From NCBI GenBank assembly GCA_007125075.1, contig SLDX01000019.1, positions 1 through 64,000 on the forward strand: 64,000 bases of DNA. The letters run 5' to 3'. Both the position numbers and the translations under genes were made by a program. This document shows positions 34,533 through 43,290 of this stretch, piece by piece. Every line of letters starts with the position of its first letter. Position 1 is the first letter of the stretch. Source of the stretch: Desulfonatronospira sp. (lineage in GTDB: Bacteria > Desulfobacterota > Desulfovibrionia > Desulfovibrionales > Desulfonatronovibrionaceae). Below the pieces are notes generated by a model that was not told the origin of the DNA, did no database searches, and was given only the letters and a program-made list of their open reading frames with translations.

Positions 34533-35603
34533 ATGTTTGTCAAACTGGATGAACTGGAGCAGAAGTACCGTCAGGTGGAGAGCGATCTCAGCGATCCACA
34601 GGTATATTCCGACCAGGAAAAATACAGAAAATTATCCAAGTCCCATGCCGATCTTGCCCCGATTGTAAATGCCTATCGCGCATTCAGGCAGATTGAGGAG
34701 GAGATCGCAGAAAACAGGGAGCTTTTAAGGGACAGGGATCCGGACATCAGGGAGCTTGCTCAGGCTGAACTGGACAGGCTCGAAGTCGATAAAGACCGCC
34801 TGCTGGAGGAACTCAAGCTTTTGCTTCTGCCCAAGGATCCACTGGATGAAAAAAATATCATCCTGGAAATAAGAGCAGGCACGGGTGGAGAGGAGGCAGC
34901 ATTATTTGCGACTGATCTTTTTCGCATGTATTCGAGATATGCAGAGGACAGAGGCTGGAAGGTGGAGGTGTTGAATCTGCATCTGACCGGCTCCAAAGGA
35001 ATCAAGGAAGTCGTGGCCTCTATTTCCGGCAAAAACGTTTACAGCAGGCTCAAGTTTGAATCCGGAGTGCACCGGGTGCAAAGAGTTCCGGAAACGGAAT
35101 CCCAGGGCAGGGTGCACACTTCTGCGGTTACAGTGGCGATTCTGCCTGAGGCCGAAGAGGTGGACATCAACATCGACCCCAATGATCTTCGTGTGGATGT
35201 GTTCAGGTCTTCAGGTCCTGGAGGGCAAAGCGTGAACACTACTGATTCCGCGGTCAGGGTGACGCATGAGCCTACCGGCATAGTCGTTTCCTGTCAGGAT
35301 GAAAAATCGCAGCATAAAAACAAAACCAAGGCCCTGAAGGTTTTGCGCTCCAGGCTGCTTAAGATTCGCGAGGAAGAACAGAAAAAGGAACTTGATGAAA
35401 ACCGCAGGGCTCAGGTAGGTTCAGGCGACCGTTCGGAAAGAATACGCACATACAATTTTCCCCAGAGCAGAATAACCGACCACCGGGTTAATCTGACTTC
35501 ATACAATCTTGAGTCCATTCTGGAAGGCCAGATGGATGAGATCCTTGACCCCCTGATTCAGCATTTTCAGGCCCAGGCCCTGCAGGAAGCGCAGGCTGCC
35601 TGA
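34533..35603 (+). CDS. prfA: Peptide chain release factor 1
   Basis: RF1 reads UAA and UAG and releases the peptide. At 356 residues it is full length. [14 protein letters not shown] marks the PCRF domain. The PEVEVDI-like region before the GGQ domain is present as [10 protein letters not shown], and [17 protein letters not shown] holds the catalytic GGQ, whose Gln is normally methylated by PrmC (next gene). The anticodon-like tripeptide region lies near [21 protein letters not shown] at the end separates RF1 from RF2. Confidence 0.97.
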   Translation: MFVKLDELEQKYRQVESDLSDPQVYSDQEKYRKLSKSHADLAPIVNAYRAFRQIEEEIAENRELLRDRDPDIRELAQAELDRLEVDKDRLLEELKLLLLPKDPLDEKNIILEIRAGTGGEEAALFATDLFRMYSRYAEDRGWKVEVLNLHLTGSKGIKEVVASISGKNVYSRLKFESGVHRVQRVPETESQGRVHTSAVTVAILPEAEEVDINIDPNDLRVDVFRSSGPGGQSVNTTDSAVRVTHEPTGIVVSCQDEKSQHKNKTKALKVLRSRLLKIREEEQKKELDENRRAQVGSGDRSERIRTYNFPQSRITDHRVNLTSYNLESILEGQMDEILDPLIQHFQAQALQEAQAA

Positions 35604-35709
35604 TTCTGGAGCCAACCGCACCCGGCATCTATGGGTCTTCCATCATGATCCTGCGCATTAACCCTGTCCTGACAGGTATCAGCCTGCAGGACCTCAGGAA
35701 TTTTTTCCC

Positions 35710-36552
35710 ATGAAGACCACAGCGGAATTGCTTGAATGGGGCGCTGACCTGCTGCGCAGCCGTAACGTTGATTCACCTTCTCTTTCAGCCAGGCTGCTCC
35801 TGGCGCATGTTCTTGATTGCTCCCTGGAAAAGCTGTTGATTGTTTTGAATGATCCTGTCGGGTATGAAGCGTCCCGTCGCTTTGCCGAGCTCATTCAGCG
35901 CAGATCAAAAGGTGAGCCGGTTGCCTACATCCTTGGCCGGAAAGAATTTTTTGGACTGGATTTCCTGATCTCCGCGGACGTACTTATACCCAGACCGGAA
36001 ACAGAAATGATCGTGGATCTTGTTGACAAGATTTTTGATCCGTCAGACAGGGCCTTGTTTGCTGATATTGGTACTGGCAGCGGAGCTCTGGCTGTATGCA
36101 TTGCCTTCAGGTTTCCCTTGTTTCAGGGTCTTGGCTGCGATATCAGTTATAAAGCACTAAATGTTGCCCGGGAAAATGCCTTGATCCATGGGTTGCAGGA
36201 CAGAATTCTTTTTGTTGCTTCAGATATGGGGCGAGGGATCAAGGCGGACAGCCTGGATCTGATAGTCTGCAACCCTCCATATCTGTCTTTAAGCGATTAT
36301 GAGCAGGCAAGCCGCGAAGTCAGGGATTTTGAACCTGAACCCGCTCTTTTATCTTCTGCTGAGGGTCTTGAGCATATACGCTTACTGAGCATCACCGCCC
36401 GCAGAGTATTGCGTCAAGAGGGTGTTTTGCTTCTGGAATTCGGCTGCAGCCAGGCTGAAGAGGTCAAAAAAATCTTTTATGGCTGGAAGGAATTGAAAGT
36501 ACTTAAGGATCTGGCTGGAAGAGACAGAATAATGAAGGCTGTCAACCCTTAA
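35710..36552 (+). CDS. prmC: Release-factor glutamine methyltransferase
   Basis: Methylates the GGQ glutamine of RF1 and RF2 with SAM. The N-terminal helical domain includes RSKGEPVAYILGRKEFFGLDF (about 65-85). The methyltransferase core has PRPETEMIVDL, then FADIGTGSGALAVCIA and the catalytic NPPYLS. The 280-residue length is normal. It lies next to its substrate gene prfA. The 107-base gap between them contains no recognised element. Confidence 0.96.
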   Translation: MKTTAELLEWGADLLRSRNVDSPSLSARLLLAHVLDCSLEKLLIVLNDPVGYEASRRFAELIQRRSKGEPVAYILGRKEFFGLDFLISADVLIPRPETEMIVDLVDKIFDPSDRALFADIGTGSGALAVCIAFRFPLFQGLGCDISYKALNVARENALIHGLQDRILFVASDMGRGIKADSLDLIVCNPPYLSLSDYEQASREVRDFEPEPALLSSAEGLEHIRLLSITARRVLRQEGVLLLEFGCSQAEEVKKIFYGWKELKVLKDLAGRDRIMKAVNP

Positions 36553-36700
36553 ATAAGAACTGTGGTGTTGTAAATATACAATTTTTGTGAAAAAACCACA
36601 AAAATGCCGAAGGCGCGCCTAAAAAAATCCTTGAATTGTGGGAGGTTATGGCAAAAGGATTTTCGGCGTGATTTTTGCTTACGCAGGGCAGGAGGAAGAA

Positions 36701-37627
36701 ATGAGGCAGCAGACTATCAAAAAGGATATTCGGTGCTTTGGCATAGGTTTGCACGGAGGAGAGAGGGTGTGTCTGCACTTGCGTCCTGCTGCGGAAGATA
36801 CCGGACTGGTCTTTGTGCACAAGGGAGTGGACGGCTCAAGGAGATTTAACCTCAGTCCGCACCAGGTGATATCCACTGAGTTGGCCACCACTATCGGGAA
36901 CAGCGAAGCATCCATTTCAACTGTTGAGCACCTTCTTGCCGCAGTCTTCGGTCTGGGCATTGACAATCTTTATATCGAGGTGCACGGGGACGAGCTGCCA
37001 ATCATGGATGGAAGCGCCGCTACCTTTGTTTTTCTGCTGCGCTCCGTAGGGTTTCGAAGACAGCGGTTGCCCAAAAGAATCCTTAGCTTCAACCGGCATG
37101 TGGAGTATAAAAGTGGTGAGCGGTGGATAAAAGTAAAGCCTTACAAAGGGCTTAAAATCAATTACACCATCGATTTCGCCCATCCCATGGTCGGCAGACA
37201 ATCCTTCAGTTTCGAGCACGATCCACAGCAGTTCATAAGATCCCTGGCCAAAGCCAGAACATTCGGCTTTCTTCAGGATGTGGAAAAGCTGCAGAGCATG
37301 GGCCTGGCCCTGGGGGGATCGCTGAACAACGCAGTGGTTCTTGACGAATACGGGGTGATCAACCCCGACGGTCTCAGGTTCAGCGATGAACTGGTCCGGC
37401 ACAAGATTCTGGACTTTATGGGCGACATGGCTCTGATGGGTACGCCTGTCTGGGGAGCTTTTGATGTGCATTGCTCAGGCCATGCCTTCAACAACTCTTT
37501 TCTGCGCTTTCTGGATAAAAATAAGGACGATTATCTGAGCTGGGTTGAGTTTGATAATCAGGGACACATGTTAAATGTTCCCGTACCAGAAAGACTGCCG
37601 CAGACTGAACCGGTGCAGGCCTGCTGA
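36701..37627 (+). CDS. lpxC: UDP-3-O-acyl-N-acetylglucosamine deacetylase
   Basis: The committed zinc enzyme of lipid A synthesis, which shows that the cell has LPS. At 308 residues it has FGIGLHGGERV, then STVEHLLAAVFGLGIDN, with the zinc His, and DELPIMDGSAATFV. HKILDFMGDMALMG carries the HKxxDxxGD zinc ligands, and HCSGHAFNNSF lies near the end. The track starts 21 codons earlier, but GGAGG lies five bases before ATG 36701, which is chosen. A terminator follows. LpxC levels are often controlled by proteolysis, not visible here. Confidence 0.96.
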   Translation: MRQQTIKKDIRCFGIGLHGGERVCLHLRPAAEDTGLVFVHKGVDGSRRFNLSPHQVISTELATTIGNSEASISTVEHLLAAVFGLGIDNLYIEVHGDELPIMDGSAATFVFLLRSVGFRRQRLPKRILSFNRHVEYKSGERWIKVKPYKGLKINYTIDFAHPMVGRQSFSFEHDPQQFIRSLAKARTFGFLQDVEKLQSMGLALGGSLNNAVVLDEYGVINPDGLRFSDELVRHKILDFMGDMALMGTPVWGAFDVHCSGHAFNNSFLRFLDKNKDDYLSWVEFDNQGHMLNVPVPERLPQTEPVQAC

Positions 37628-37639
37628 TTTTGCATTATT

Positions 37640-37666
37640 AATGGGCGCTTCAGGGCGCCTTTTTTC
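37640..37666 (+). terminator. Rho-independent terminator after lpxC
   Basis: GGCGC and GCGCC form a GC-rich stem around TTCAGG, followed directly by six T residues, 17 bases after the lpxC stop. It closes the rpmE-prfA-prmC-lpxC block, before the convergent PHP gene. Confidence 0.85.
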
Positions 37667-37685
37667 TTGATTTTATTAAGCCTGC

Positions 37686-38336
37686 TCATCGCCAGGACAA
37701 AAGCCTCAGAGCTTCCAGCCAGTGCCTGTAAGATCCGGAAAAAGGATTGTAGCAGGGTTCAAATCTCTTGCTATTAAGCGCTTTGATCAGCTCATCAACG
37801 GAATGGATGGGTTCAAAGAACCTGGTGACTGCTCTTCCCAGATCACTCAGATGATGAGCGTCGCTTCCTCCGGTAAGGTGCACCTGATATTTTTGTTGCC
37901 AGGCTTTGGCCATGGCGTTTTCCTGGCTGGTGTTGCCTCCGTTTATCCCTTCTGCGTATTCAATCAGGCCTGCTTCAGCCAGTCTTTCGTCAATTTCCTG
38001 CATAACCCGGAAAGGGTGTGCGGCCACGGCCACCGCGCCCATGTCCTGAACCATGCGCAGCATATCCCTGGCCGGCATGAATGACGGCAGTTTCTTTGCC
38101 GCGCCGAAAACAAGAAAGTGACCTTCCTGGGTGGAACATTCCTGCCCGATGACCACACACAGTCCGTCATCCTGAATTCCTTCCCGAACGTGATTTCTGG
38201 CTTGCAACGAATTATGGTCGGTTATGCATACTCCATGCAGGCCCAATGATCTGGATCTTTTAAGGATGTCTCTTATGGGCAAAGTGCTGCACGCGGAGAT
38301 TTGAGAGTGAACGTGCAGGTCAAATAAAAAGGACAC
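37686..38336 (-). CDS. PHP-domain metal-dependent phosphoesterase
   Basis: A 216-residue PHP-domain protein. The metal ligands appear as FDLHVHSQISACS (HxH) at the N-terminus, VCITDHNSL near 35, IGQECSTQEGHFLVFG near 63, AHPFR near 103 and GGSDAHHLSDLG near 165. This set matches the PHP_HisPPase/YciV-like hydrolases that act on 5'-phosphates of nucleotides or short RNA, but the substrate is uncertain. It runs convergent to lpxC and follows a small hypothetical gene 19 bases upstream. Confidence 0.88.
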   Translation of the reverse strand: MSFLFDLHVHSQISACSTLPIRDILKRSRSLGLHGVCITDHNSLQARNHVREGIQDDGLCVVIGQECSTQEGHFLVFGAAKKLPSFMPARDMLRMVQDMGAVAVAAHPFRVMQEIDERLAEAGLIEYAEGINGGNTSQENAMAKAWQQKYQVHLTGGSDAHHLSDLGRAVTRFFEPIHSVDELIKALNSKRFEPCYNPFSGSYRHWLEALRLLSWR

Positions 38337-38355
38337 TCAGCATACCTCGGCTTGA

Positions 38356-38583
38356 CTATTTGGATTCATCGTTCTCCCCGGAACCAAACATCTGCCCCAG
38401 TCCGGTATTTTTGAAGATGAGCCTGGTCGCTGTTTCATCGGCAATCTCAGCCAGATCCATAAGCCTCTCCAGGTAATCCAGGATCTCCAGGCGTCTGTCT
38501 TCTGAGGAGTGCTCGAAATCTTCTTCAAGTTCACCGGACTTAATGTAGCGTTCTAGATCGTTTAAGAATTTTTCATTGAGCAT
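38356..38583 (-). CDS. Small hypothetical acidic protein, 75 aa
   Basis: Unrecognised. A short, strongly acidic, helical protein (KFLNDLERYIKSGELEEDF, then LEILDYLERLMDLAEIADET). There is no membrane segment or cysteine. GGAG seven bases before the ATG supports real translation. Its closeness to the PHP gene (19 bases) suggests co-transcription. Confidence 0.65.
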   Translation of the reverse strand: MLNEKFLNDLERYIKSGELEEDFEHSSEDRRLEILDYLERLMDLAEIADETATRLIFKNTGLGQMFGSGENDESK

Positions 38584-38734
38584 GAAGACTCCATTTGATT
38601 TGGGGTAAAAATCCTAATTGAATTAATAAATAATCATGCCACAGCAATTTGGCCCGGTCAAAGAATTTCCCTGTTTCCAGGAAGCCAAAAAGATATTGAC
38701 TGAATCAGGCATGAATTATATGAAACAGATACAT

Positions 38735-38821
38735 GCCGGGGTGGTGGAATTGGTAGACGCACGGGACTCAAAATCCCGCGGGGGCGACCCCATGAGAGTT
38801 CGAGTCTCTCCCCCGGCACCA
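38735..38821 (+). tRNA. tRNA-Leu (CAA anticodon)
   Basis: An 87-base tRNA with an encoded CCA. The acceptor stem GCCGGGG pairs with CCCCGGC, the anticodon stem is CGGGA/TCCCG and the loop CTCAAAA puts CAA at positions 34-36, which reads leucine UUG. The long variable arm (GCGGGGGCGACCCC) is typical of tRNA-Leu. The T loop is TTCGAGT. The 102-codon ORF in the track over this region is a shadow. Confidence 0.97.
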
Positions 38822-39207
38822 CAACAATCGAGCTGCCAACATTGGCTCATCAATTTTTTTCAAGCTCACTTACCCATCTCCAATCACTCATCTCTTCTTA
38901 ACCGTCCTAGCGCGGGTAAATCTCCAAATCCTTGCCGGAATTGATACTGCTTACATTTTGTCCATATCCATTCTCACATTTTTGTAGTATCTCTTCTAAT
39001 CTTTTCAGCTGTTGTTTTTAACCTTTGATAACAGCACTTTGTGCTAACCAGTTTAAATTTTGGCTGACAAAAGCAAGCCTGTATAGCTCAAAAATCCTGC
39101 GTTTCTTTCTTTTCATTAATATCTCAATCTATTTTATAACATAATTGTAAAACTGGCTGAAAAGCCATTTGAACAAATATGTTGCAAATTCAAGGGCTTA
39201 AGTCACC

Positions 39208-39223
39208 TGGTATTTTTGTTGCT
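39208..39223 (+). promoter_or_regulatory. Candidate sigma-54 promoter for amtB-glnB
   Basis: TGG at 39208-39210 and TTGCT at 39219-39223 give GG-N10-GC, the invariant spacing of sigma-54 promoters, with TGGxA and TTGCW also matching. It lies 220 bases before amtB, leaving a leader of roughly 210 bases. Nitrogen-controlled sigma-54 expression of amtB-glnB is well known in Proteobacteria. No enhancer site was identified by eye. Confidence 0.5.
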
Positions 39224-39286
39224 CTGTTGATGGAAGAAAATGGTATTTAAATCCGGGAAACAGTAAAATTTTTTATGGAGAAATCT

Positions 39287-39334
39287 ATGTACGCCTTGTA
39301 TTTCTGGATCGGAGCCCATCCCCGAGCGCCGTAG
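39287..39334 (+). CDS. Possible 15-codon leader ORF upstream of amtB
   Basis: ATG at 39287 has GGAG seven bases before it and opens a 15-codon frame (MYALYFWIGAHPRAP) ending in TAG. It lies in the predicted amtB leader, 64 bases after the candidate sigma-54 promoter, and is followed by a small hairpin. It is far too short to prove coding and could be chance. A leader peptide role is inference only. Confidence 0.2.
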   Translation: MYALYFWIGAHPRAP

Positions 39335-39443
39335 GTGATTTATAATTTGTAAGATTGATCCCTTCGGGAGACATCGTGGCTTAAGTATTTCAACAAAATT
39401 TACAATAAAGTAATAATCTCATTGCAACAGGGAGGGTTGATCA

Positions 39444-40697
39444 ATGGAAGGTCTTCTGGAACTTAGTTACGCTCTGGACACATTCTATTTCCTTTTGTCC
39501 GGGCTGCTGGTCATGTGGATGGCGGCAGGATTCACCATGCTCGAGTCAGGACTGGTCAGATCAAAAAACACGGTGGAGATCCTGACCAAAAACGTGGCCC
39601 TGTATTCCATTGCCTGCATCATGTATATGCTGGTTGGCTACAATATCATGTACGGGGATGGCGGATCTCTGATACCGGGATCAAGCTTTCTCGTCAGCGG
39701 GGACAACTCCGTGGCTCAAGTGTTGGCAGGCGGGGAAGACGCCCCCTATTATTCAAACATATCGGACTTTTTCTTCCAGGTGGTCTTTGTAGCCACGGCT
39801 ATGTCCATCATTTCCGGTGCCGTGGCTGAACGCATGAAACTGTGGTCCTTTCTGCTCTTTGCAGTAATCCTGACCGGGATCCTTTATCCTGTTCAAGGAT
39901 ACTGGAGCTGGGGCGGCGGATTTCTGGATGAACTTGGTTACGCCGATTACGCAGGTTCAGGCATCGTGCACATGGCCGGAGCTGCCGCAGCCCTGGCAGG
40001 AGTGCTCCTGCTGGGAGCCAGAAAAGGAAAATACGGCCCGGATGGAAAGATAAACGCCATCCCAGGAGCCAATATGCCTCTGGCCACCCTGGGGACAATG
40101 GTTCTCTGGATGGGCTGGTTCGGATTCAACGGCGGTTCTGAGCTGAAGATTTCTGATGTTGAATCAGCCAACGCAGTGGCCCAGGTCTTTGCCAATACCA
40201 ATATTGCCGCGGCTTCAGGTCTGGTAGTGGCCCTCATAGTCTCCAGGCTGAGGTTCGGCAAGGCCGATCTGACCATGGCCCTGAACGGCGCTCTGGCCGG
40301 CCTGGTGGCCATTACTGCCGAGCCAAGCCTGCCGCCCATGATTCTGGCCTCTTTTATCGGGGCTGTAGGCGGAGCTATAGTTATCTTCTCCATTGTCTTT
40401 ATGGACCGGATGAGAATCGACGATCCCGTAGGCGCCATATCCGTACACGGAGTAGTAGGCATATGGGGAGTTCTGGCAGTGCTCTTCTCCAACCCGGAAG
40501 CCACCATAGGCGGTCAGCTGGCAGGAATCGGGGTTATTTTTGCATGGATGTTCGGTGCCTCCCTTTTGATATGGCTGGCCATAAAAGCGGTCATAGGCAT
40601 CAGGGTCAGCGAGGAAGAGGAGTATGAGGGTCTTGATATGGCTGATTGCGGAATGAATGCTTACCCTGAATTCGTCGGCTCCAAGGGAGTCAGGTAG
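39444..40697 (+). CDS. amtB: Ammonium transporter
   Basis: An Amt/Rh family channel with about 11 membrane helices, 417 residues. The Amt signature region is GYADYAGSGIVHMAGAAAAL (the conserved DFAGGxVVH-type motif). The first conserved helix is LVMWMAAGFTMLESGLVRSKN. The pore histidines are in IVHMAG and SVHGVVGIWG. The start has no signal peptide, unlike many Amt proteins. A strong GGGAGGG precedes the ATG. It pairs with glnB 63 bases downstream; PII binding to AmtB controls uptake. Confidence 0.97.
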   Translation: MEGLLELSYALDTFYFLLSGLLVMWMAAGFTMLESGLVRSKNTVEILTKNVALYSIACIMYMLVGYNIMYGDGGSLIPGSSFLVSGDNSVAQVLAGGEDAPYYSNISDFFFQVVFVATAMSIISGAVAERMKLWSFLLFAVILTGILYPVQGYWSWGGGFLDELGYADYAGSGIVHMAGAAAALAGVLLLGARKGKYGPDGKINAIPGANMPLATLGTMVLWMGWFGFNGGSELKISDVESANAVAQVFANTNIAAASGLVVALIVSRLRFGKADLTMALNGALAGLVAITAEPSLPPMILASFIGAVGGAIVIFSIVFMDRMRIDDPVGAISVHGVVGIWGVLAVLFSNPEATIGGQLAGIGVIFAWMFGASLLIWLAIKAVIGIRVSEEEEYEGLDMADCGMNAYPEFVGSKGVR

Positions 40698-40745
40698 GAA
40701 TGCGGTCCGATACTGACGGCAGGGACATTTAATAGATTATTATAA

Positions 40746-41099
<354 letters not shown>

Positions 41100-41106
41100 T
41101 TAATAT

Positions 41107-41145
41107 CCGGGGGACAGGCAGGTCTGCATGTCCCCCGGTCTTTAC
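41107..41145 (+). terminator. Strong hairpin terminator after glnB
   Basis: CCGGGGGACA and TGTCCCCCGG form a ten-base perfect stem, extended inside by GCAG/CTGC, followed by TCTTT. It starts eight bases after the glnB stop, closing the amtB-glnB unit. The T tract is short but the stem is very stable. Confidence 0.8.
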
Positions 41146-41371
41146 GCGCCAAAACTTTTTCGACCTCCATCACAGGTGTTTGGACTTGCTAACCAGCAAA
41201 TAGCACGACAATATCCGATTCTTACGGGACTTAAAATTTTCACCTCGAAATTAAATTATACCAAAAGTTTCATATAACCAATAACTTCAATTGGTGGACT
41301 TTCAGGTCTGTTTGTTATTAATACGCAGGCAACTGCAGCACTGCAGAATATTTATGAAATAGACAAATTTT

Positions 41372-42277
41372 ATGAACATGTTTGACAAGTCATCTGCAGG
41401 AAGCTGGAGTGGACTGCTGGCGGGAATAGGCGCCTTTACCTTGTGGGGATTCCTGCCGATCTACTGGAAAGGACTGGCAGCTTTGCCCGCCACAGAAATT
41501 CTTTGCCACCGCATTGTATGGTCCTTTGTTTTTGTGGCTCTGATTCTTACTCTGAGCAGAAGATGGCTGGAAGTAATCAGCCTTTTTTCTTCAAAAAAAA
41601 GCGTACTGCTTCTGGGATTCAGTAGTCTTCTTTTGTCCGTAAATTGGCTGACCTACATCTGGGGAGTGAATGCCGGTTTTGTCATCGAAGCCAGCCTTGG
41701 CTATTATATAAATCCGCTGGTCAATGTTCTTCTGGGCTGTCTGGTATTCAGGGATAAACTGCGGCCTTTGCAGCTTCTGGCTATTTTTTTGGCTGCAGCA
41801 GGAGTTTTGAACCTTGTTTTCAATTATGGACAGGTACCCTGGATTGCGCTTGTGCTGGCTTTTACATTTGCTATATATGGACTGATCCGAAAAGTGGTAC
41901 GCACCGAGTCTCTTCCGGGTCTGTGGCTGGAAACCGCGATCATGAGCGGCCCGGCCCTGGCGTTTTTGCTGCTCAGCCCGGGGCAGGGCAGTTTCACCGC
42001 CCTGGAACTGCAGATCGATCTTCTGCTCATTGGAGCGGGTTTAGTTACTTCACTGCCGTTACTGCTGTTCGCCTTCAGCGCCAGAAGACTTCGGCTGGTG
42101 GAAGTGGGCATCCTGCAGTATATCGGTCCTACCATAATGTTTCTGCTGGGGCTTTTTGTCTTTGAAGAACCCTTTTCTGCCGCCAGGCTGATTTCGTTTG
42201 TTTTCATCTGGACAGGAATAATAATTTACATGGGGGAGGGCATCTGGTTCCTGAAGAAATTTGTGCCGAAGGTCTGA
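41372..42277 (+). CDS. rarD: RarD-type EamA-family transporter
   Basis: A 301-residue membrane protein with about ten helices in two EamA repeats. The start, GLLAGIGAFTLWGFLPIYWKG, and WLTYIWGVNAGFVIEASLGYYINPL near 95 are hallmarks of the RarD subgroup of drug/metabolite transporters. The substrate is unknown (chloramphenicol sensitivity in name only). It is preceded by a 271-base gap with no recognised promoter, and is followed by repeat hairpins that may end its transcript. Confidence 0.9.
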   Translation: MNMFDKSSAGSWSGLLAGIGAFTLWGFLPIYWKGLAALPATEILCHRIVWSFVFVALILTLSRRWLEVISLFSSKKSVLLLGFSSLLLSVNWLTYIWGVNAGFVIEASLGYYINPLVNVLLGCLVFRDKLRPLQLLAIFLAAAGVLNLVFNYGQVPWIALVLAFTFAIYGLIRKVVRTESLPGLWLETAIMSGPALAFLLLSPGQGSFTALELQIDLLLIGAGLVTSLPLLLFAFSARRLRLVEVGILQYIGPTIMFLLGLFVFEEPFSAARLISFVFIWTGIIIYMGEGIWFLKKFVPKV

Positions 42278-42294
42278 GCAGATTTCTGAACATT

Positions 42295-42580
42295 GGGCTG
42301 GGCTTCGTTGAAGCCCAGCTTACTAAGCAGAATAATTTGTCGATAGCCTGCGGCTCTCTTCAGCAGGCCGCCGCTCTTTAGCAGGCCGCCGCGAACCACG
42401 CCTTAGGCGTGGCAGGCCCGTATTTATAGATGCGCTGAATTCTGTACATTGCGCGGCATAAGTATTTAACAGAAAAAGTATTTGGGCTGGGCTTCGGAGA
42501 AGCCCGCCCTACTTAAAACCGATGTCTTTTAAACAGGCTGCTTTCAGTAGGCCGCTTTAGCAGGCCGCCGCTCTGCAAGT
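42295..42580. repeat. REP-like hairpins and AGCAGGCCGCC repeats
   Basis: Two copies of a GGGCTGGGCTTC...GAAGCCC hairpin lie at 42295-42319 and 42484-42509. The first is a perfect ten-base stem, GCTGGGCTTC/GAAGCCCAGC, around GTT. Between and after them the word AGCAGGCCGCC occurs at least three times (near 42362, 42380 and 42559), with GTAGGCCGC as a worn copy. The GC content is much above the neighbours. The gap between the convergent rarD and CMD genes otherwise holds no gene. It resembles bacterial REP/BIME elements. Confidence 0.65.
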
Positions 42581-42624
42581 CAGCATGGGCGTGATAGGAA
42601 AAGGTTAAGGACGCGCGAAATTTC

Positions 42625-42960
42625 TTAACGGTTTGCGGGCTCCTTTTCTCCAGTAATATCCATAACCCAGCTCAAGGCCGCAGATACCGCAGGAAATCCA
42701 GTGGTGGAAGTGGCGACAATCAGGGCGTGCCGGATTTCTTCAGAACTTGCCCCTGCTTCCAGTGCCCTGCGTGCATGACTGTGTACCGCGCCTTCAAGTC
42801 TTAAAGCCGCAGCCGCGACCATCTGGATAAGTTCCACTGTCTTTTCATCAAGGGGCCCTTCTTTGCGCACAGCCTGGCCAAGCCTGGACAGTGCGTGCAT
42901 GAAATCAGGGTGCTGTTCCTGCAGCAATTGATAATGTCTGGGCAGTTGTTCTTTGCTCAT
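42625..42960 (-). CDS. Carboxymuconolactone decarboxylase-like (AhpD-like) protein
   Basis: A 111-residue single CMD domain: ELIQMVAAAALRLEGAVHSHARRALEAGASSEEIRHALIVA matches the family core. In the peroxidase/AhpD branch this helix has a CxxC pair; here the position reads EGAVHSH with no cysteine in the whole protein, so thiol-based peroxidase activity is not expected. The histidines remain. The function is unknown. It is a stand-alone gene between the repeat block and a long gap. Confidence 0.8.
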   Translation of the reverse strand: MSKEQLPRHYQLLQEQHPDFMHALSRLGQAVRKEGPLDEKTVELIQMVAAAALRLEGAVHSHARRALEAGASSEEIRHALIVATSTTGFPAVSAALSWVMDITGEKEPANR

Positions 42961-43290
42961 AATACTTTCTCCATAGAATGATGATTAACAAATAAAGTTT
43001 AGATCGCTTTAACTGTTTCTGTCTGTTCTGACATATGCTTTAGAAATCATGTTTAGCTTAGCACTTTCATCCTGTTTTTCATTGCAGACAATCCTCAGGC
43101 CCACAGGTTCCTGAACAGAACCATTCTGAATCAGCCCTGTTCAATCTTACTTAATATTCAGTAAAGGATTAGAAAAAGATGTCAATAAACAGAATCAGCA
43201 TTAATACACCCAGATTGAGCAGAGTGATTTTACAGATAGCCGGTATCGACCAATGCATGCGGCTTTTTTACTGTTAAGCCAAACGGTTGG
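42961..43290. other. Intergenic gap without recognised gene
   Basis: This 330-base stretch lies upstream of the CMD gene and downstream of the GGDEF gene, both on the minus strand. I see only a small hairpin, GGTTC/GAACC, at 43106-43122. It must contain the CMD promoter, but no convincing -35/-10 pair was found. No ORF has a good ribosome-binding site. Confidence 0.5.

Larger units (their letters stand above)
38822..39443. other. Long AT-rich spacer and amtB leader
   Basis: This 622-base gap has no long ORF. From 39208 on it holds a candidate sigma-54 promoter and a 15-codon ORF (listed separately), then a small TCCC/GGGA hairpin near 39361. The first 380 bases are AT-rich, without a recognised gene or RNA. 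The start of the gap may terminate tRNA-Leu, but no clear terminator is seen. Confidence 0.55.

Noticed and set aside
38636-38944. 102-codon ORF spanning the tRNA-Leu gene
   Set aside because: It runs straight through a full tRNA cloverleaf and lacks a ribosome-binding site.
42625-42960. Selenocysteine in the CMD protein in place of the missing cysteine
   Set aside because: The codons at the CxxC position are ordinary sense codons; there is no in-frame TGA.
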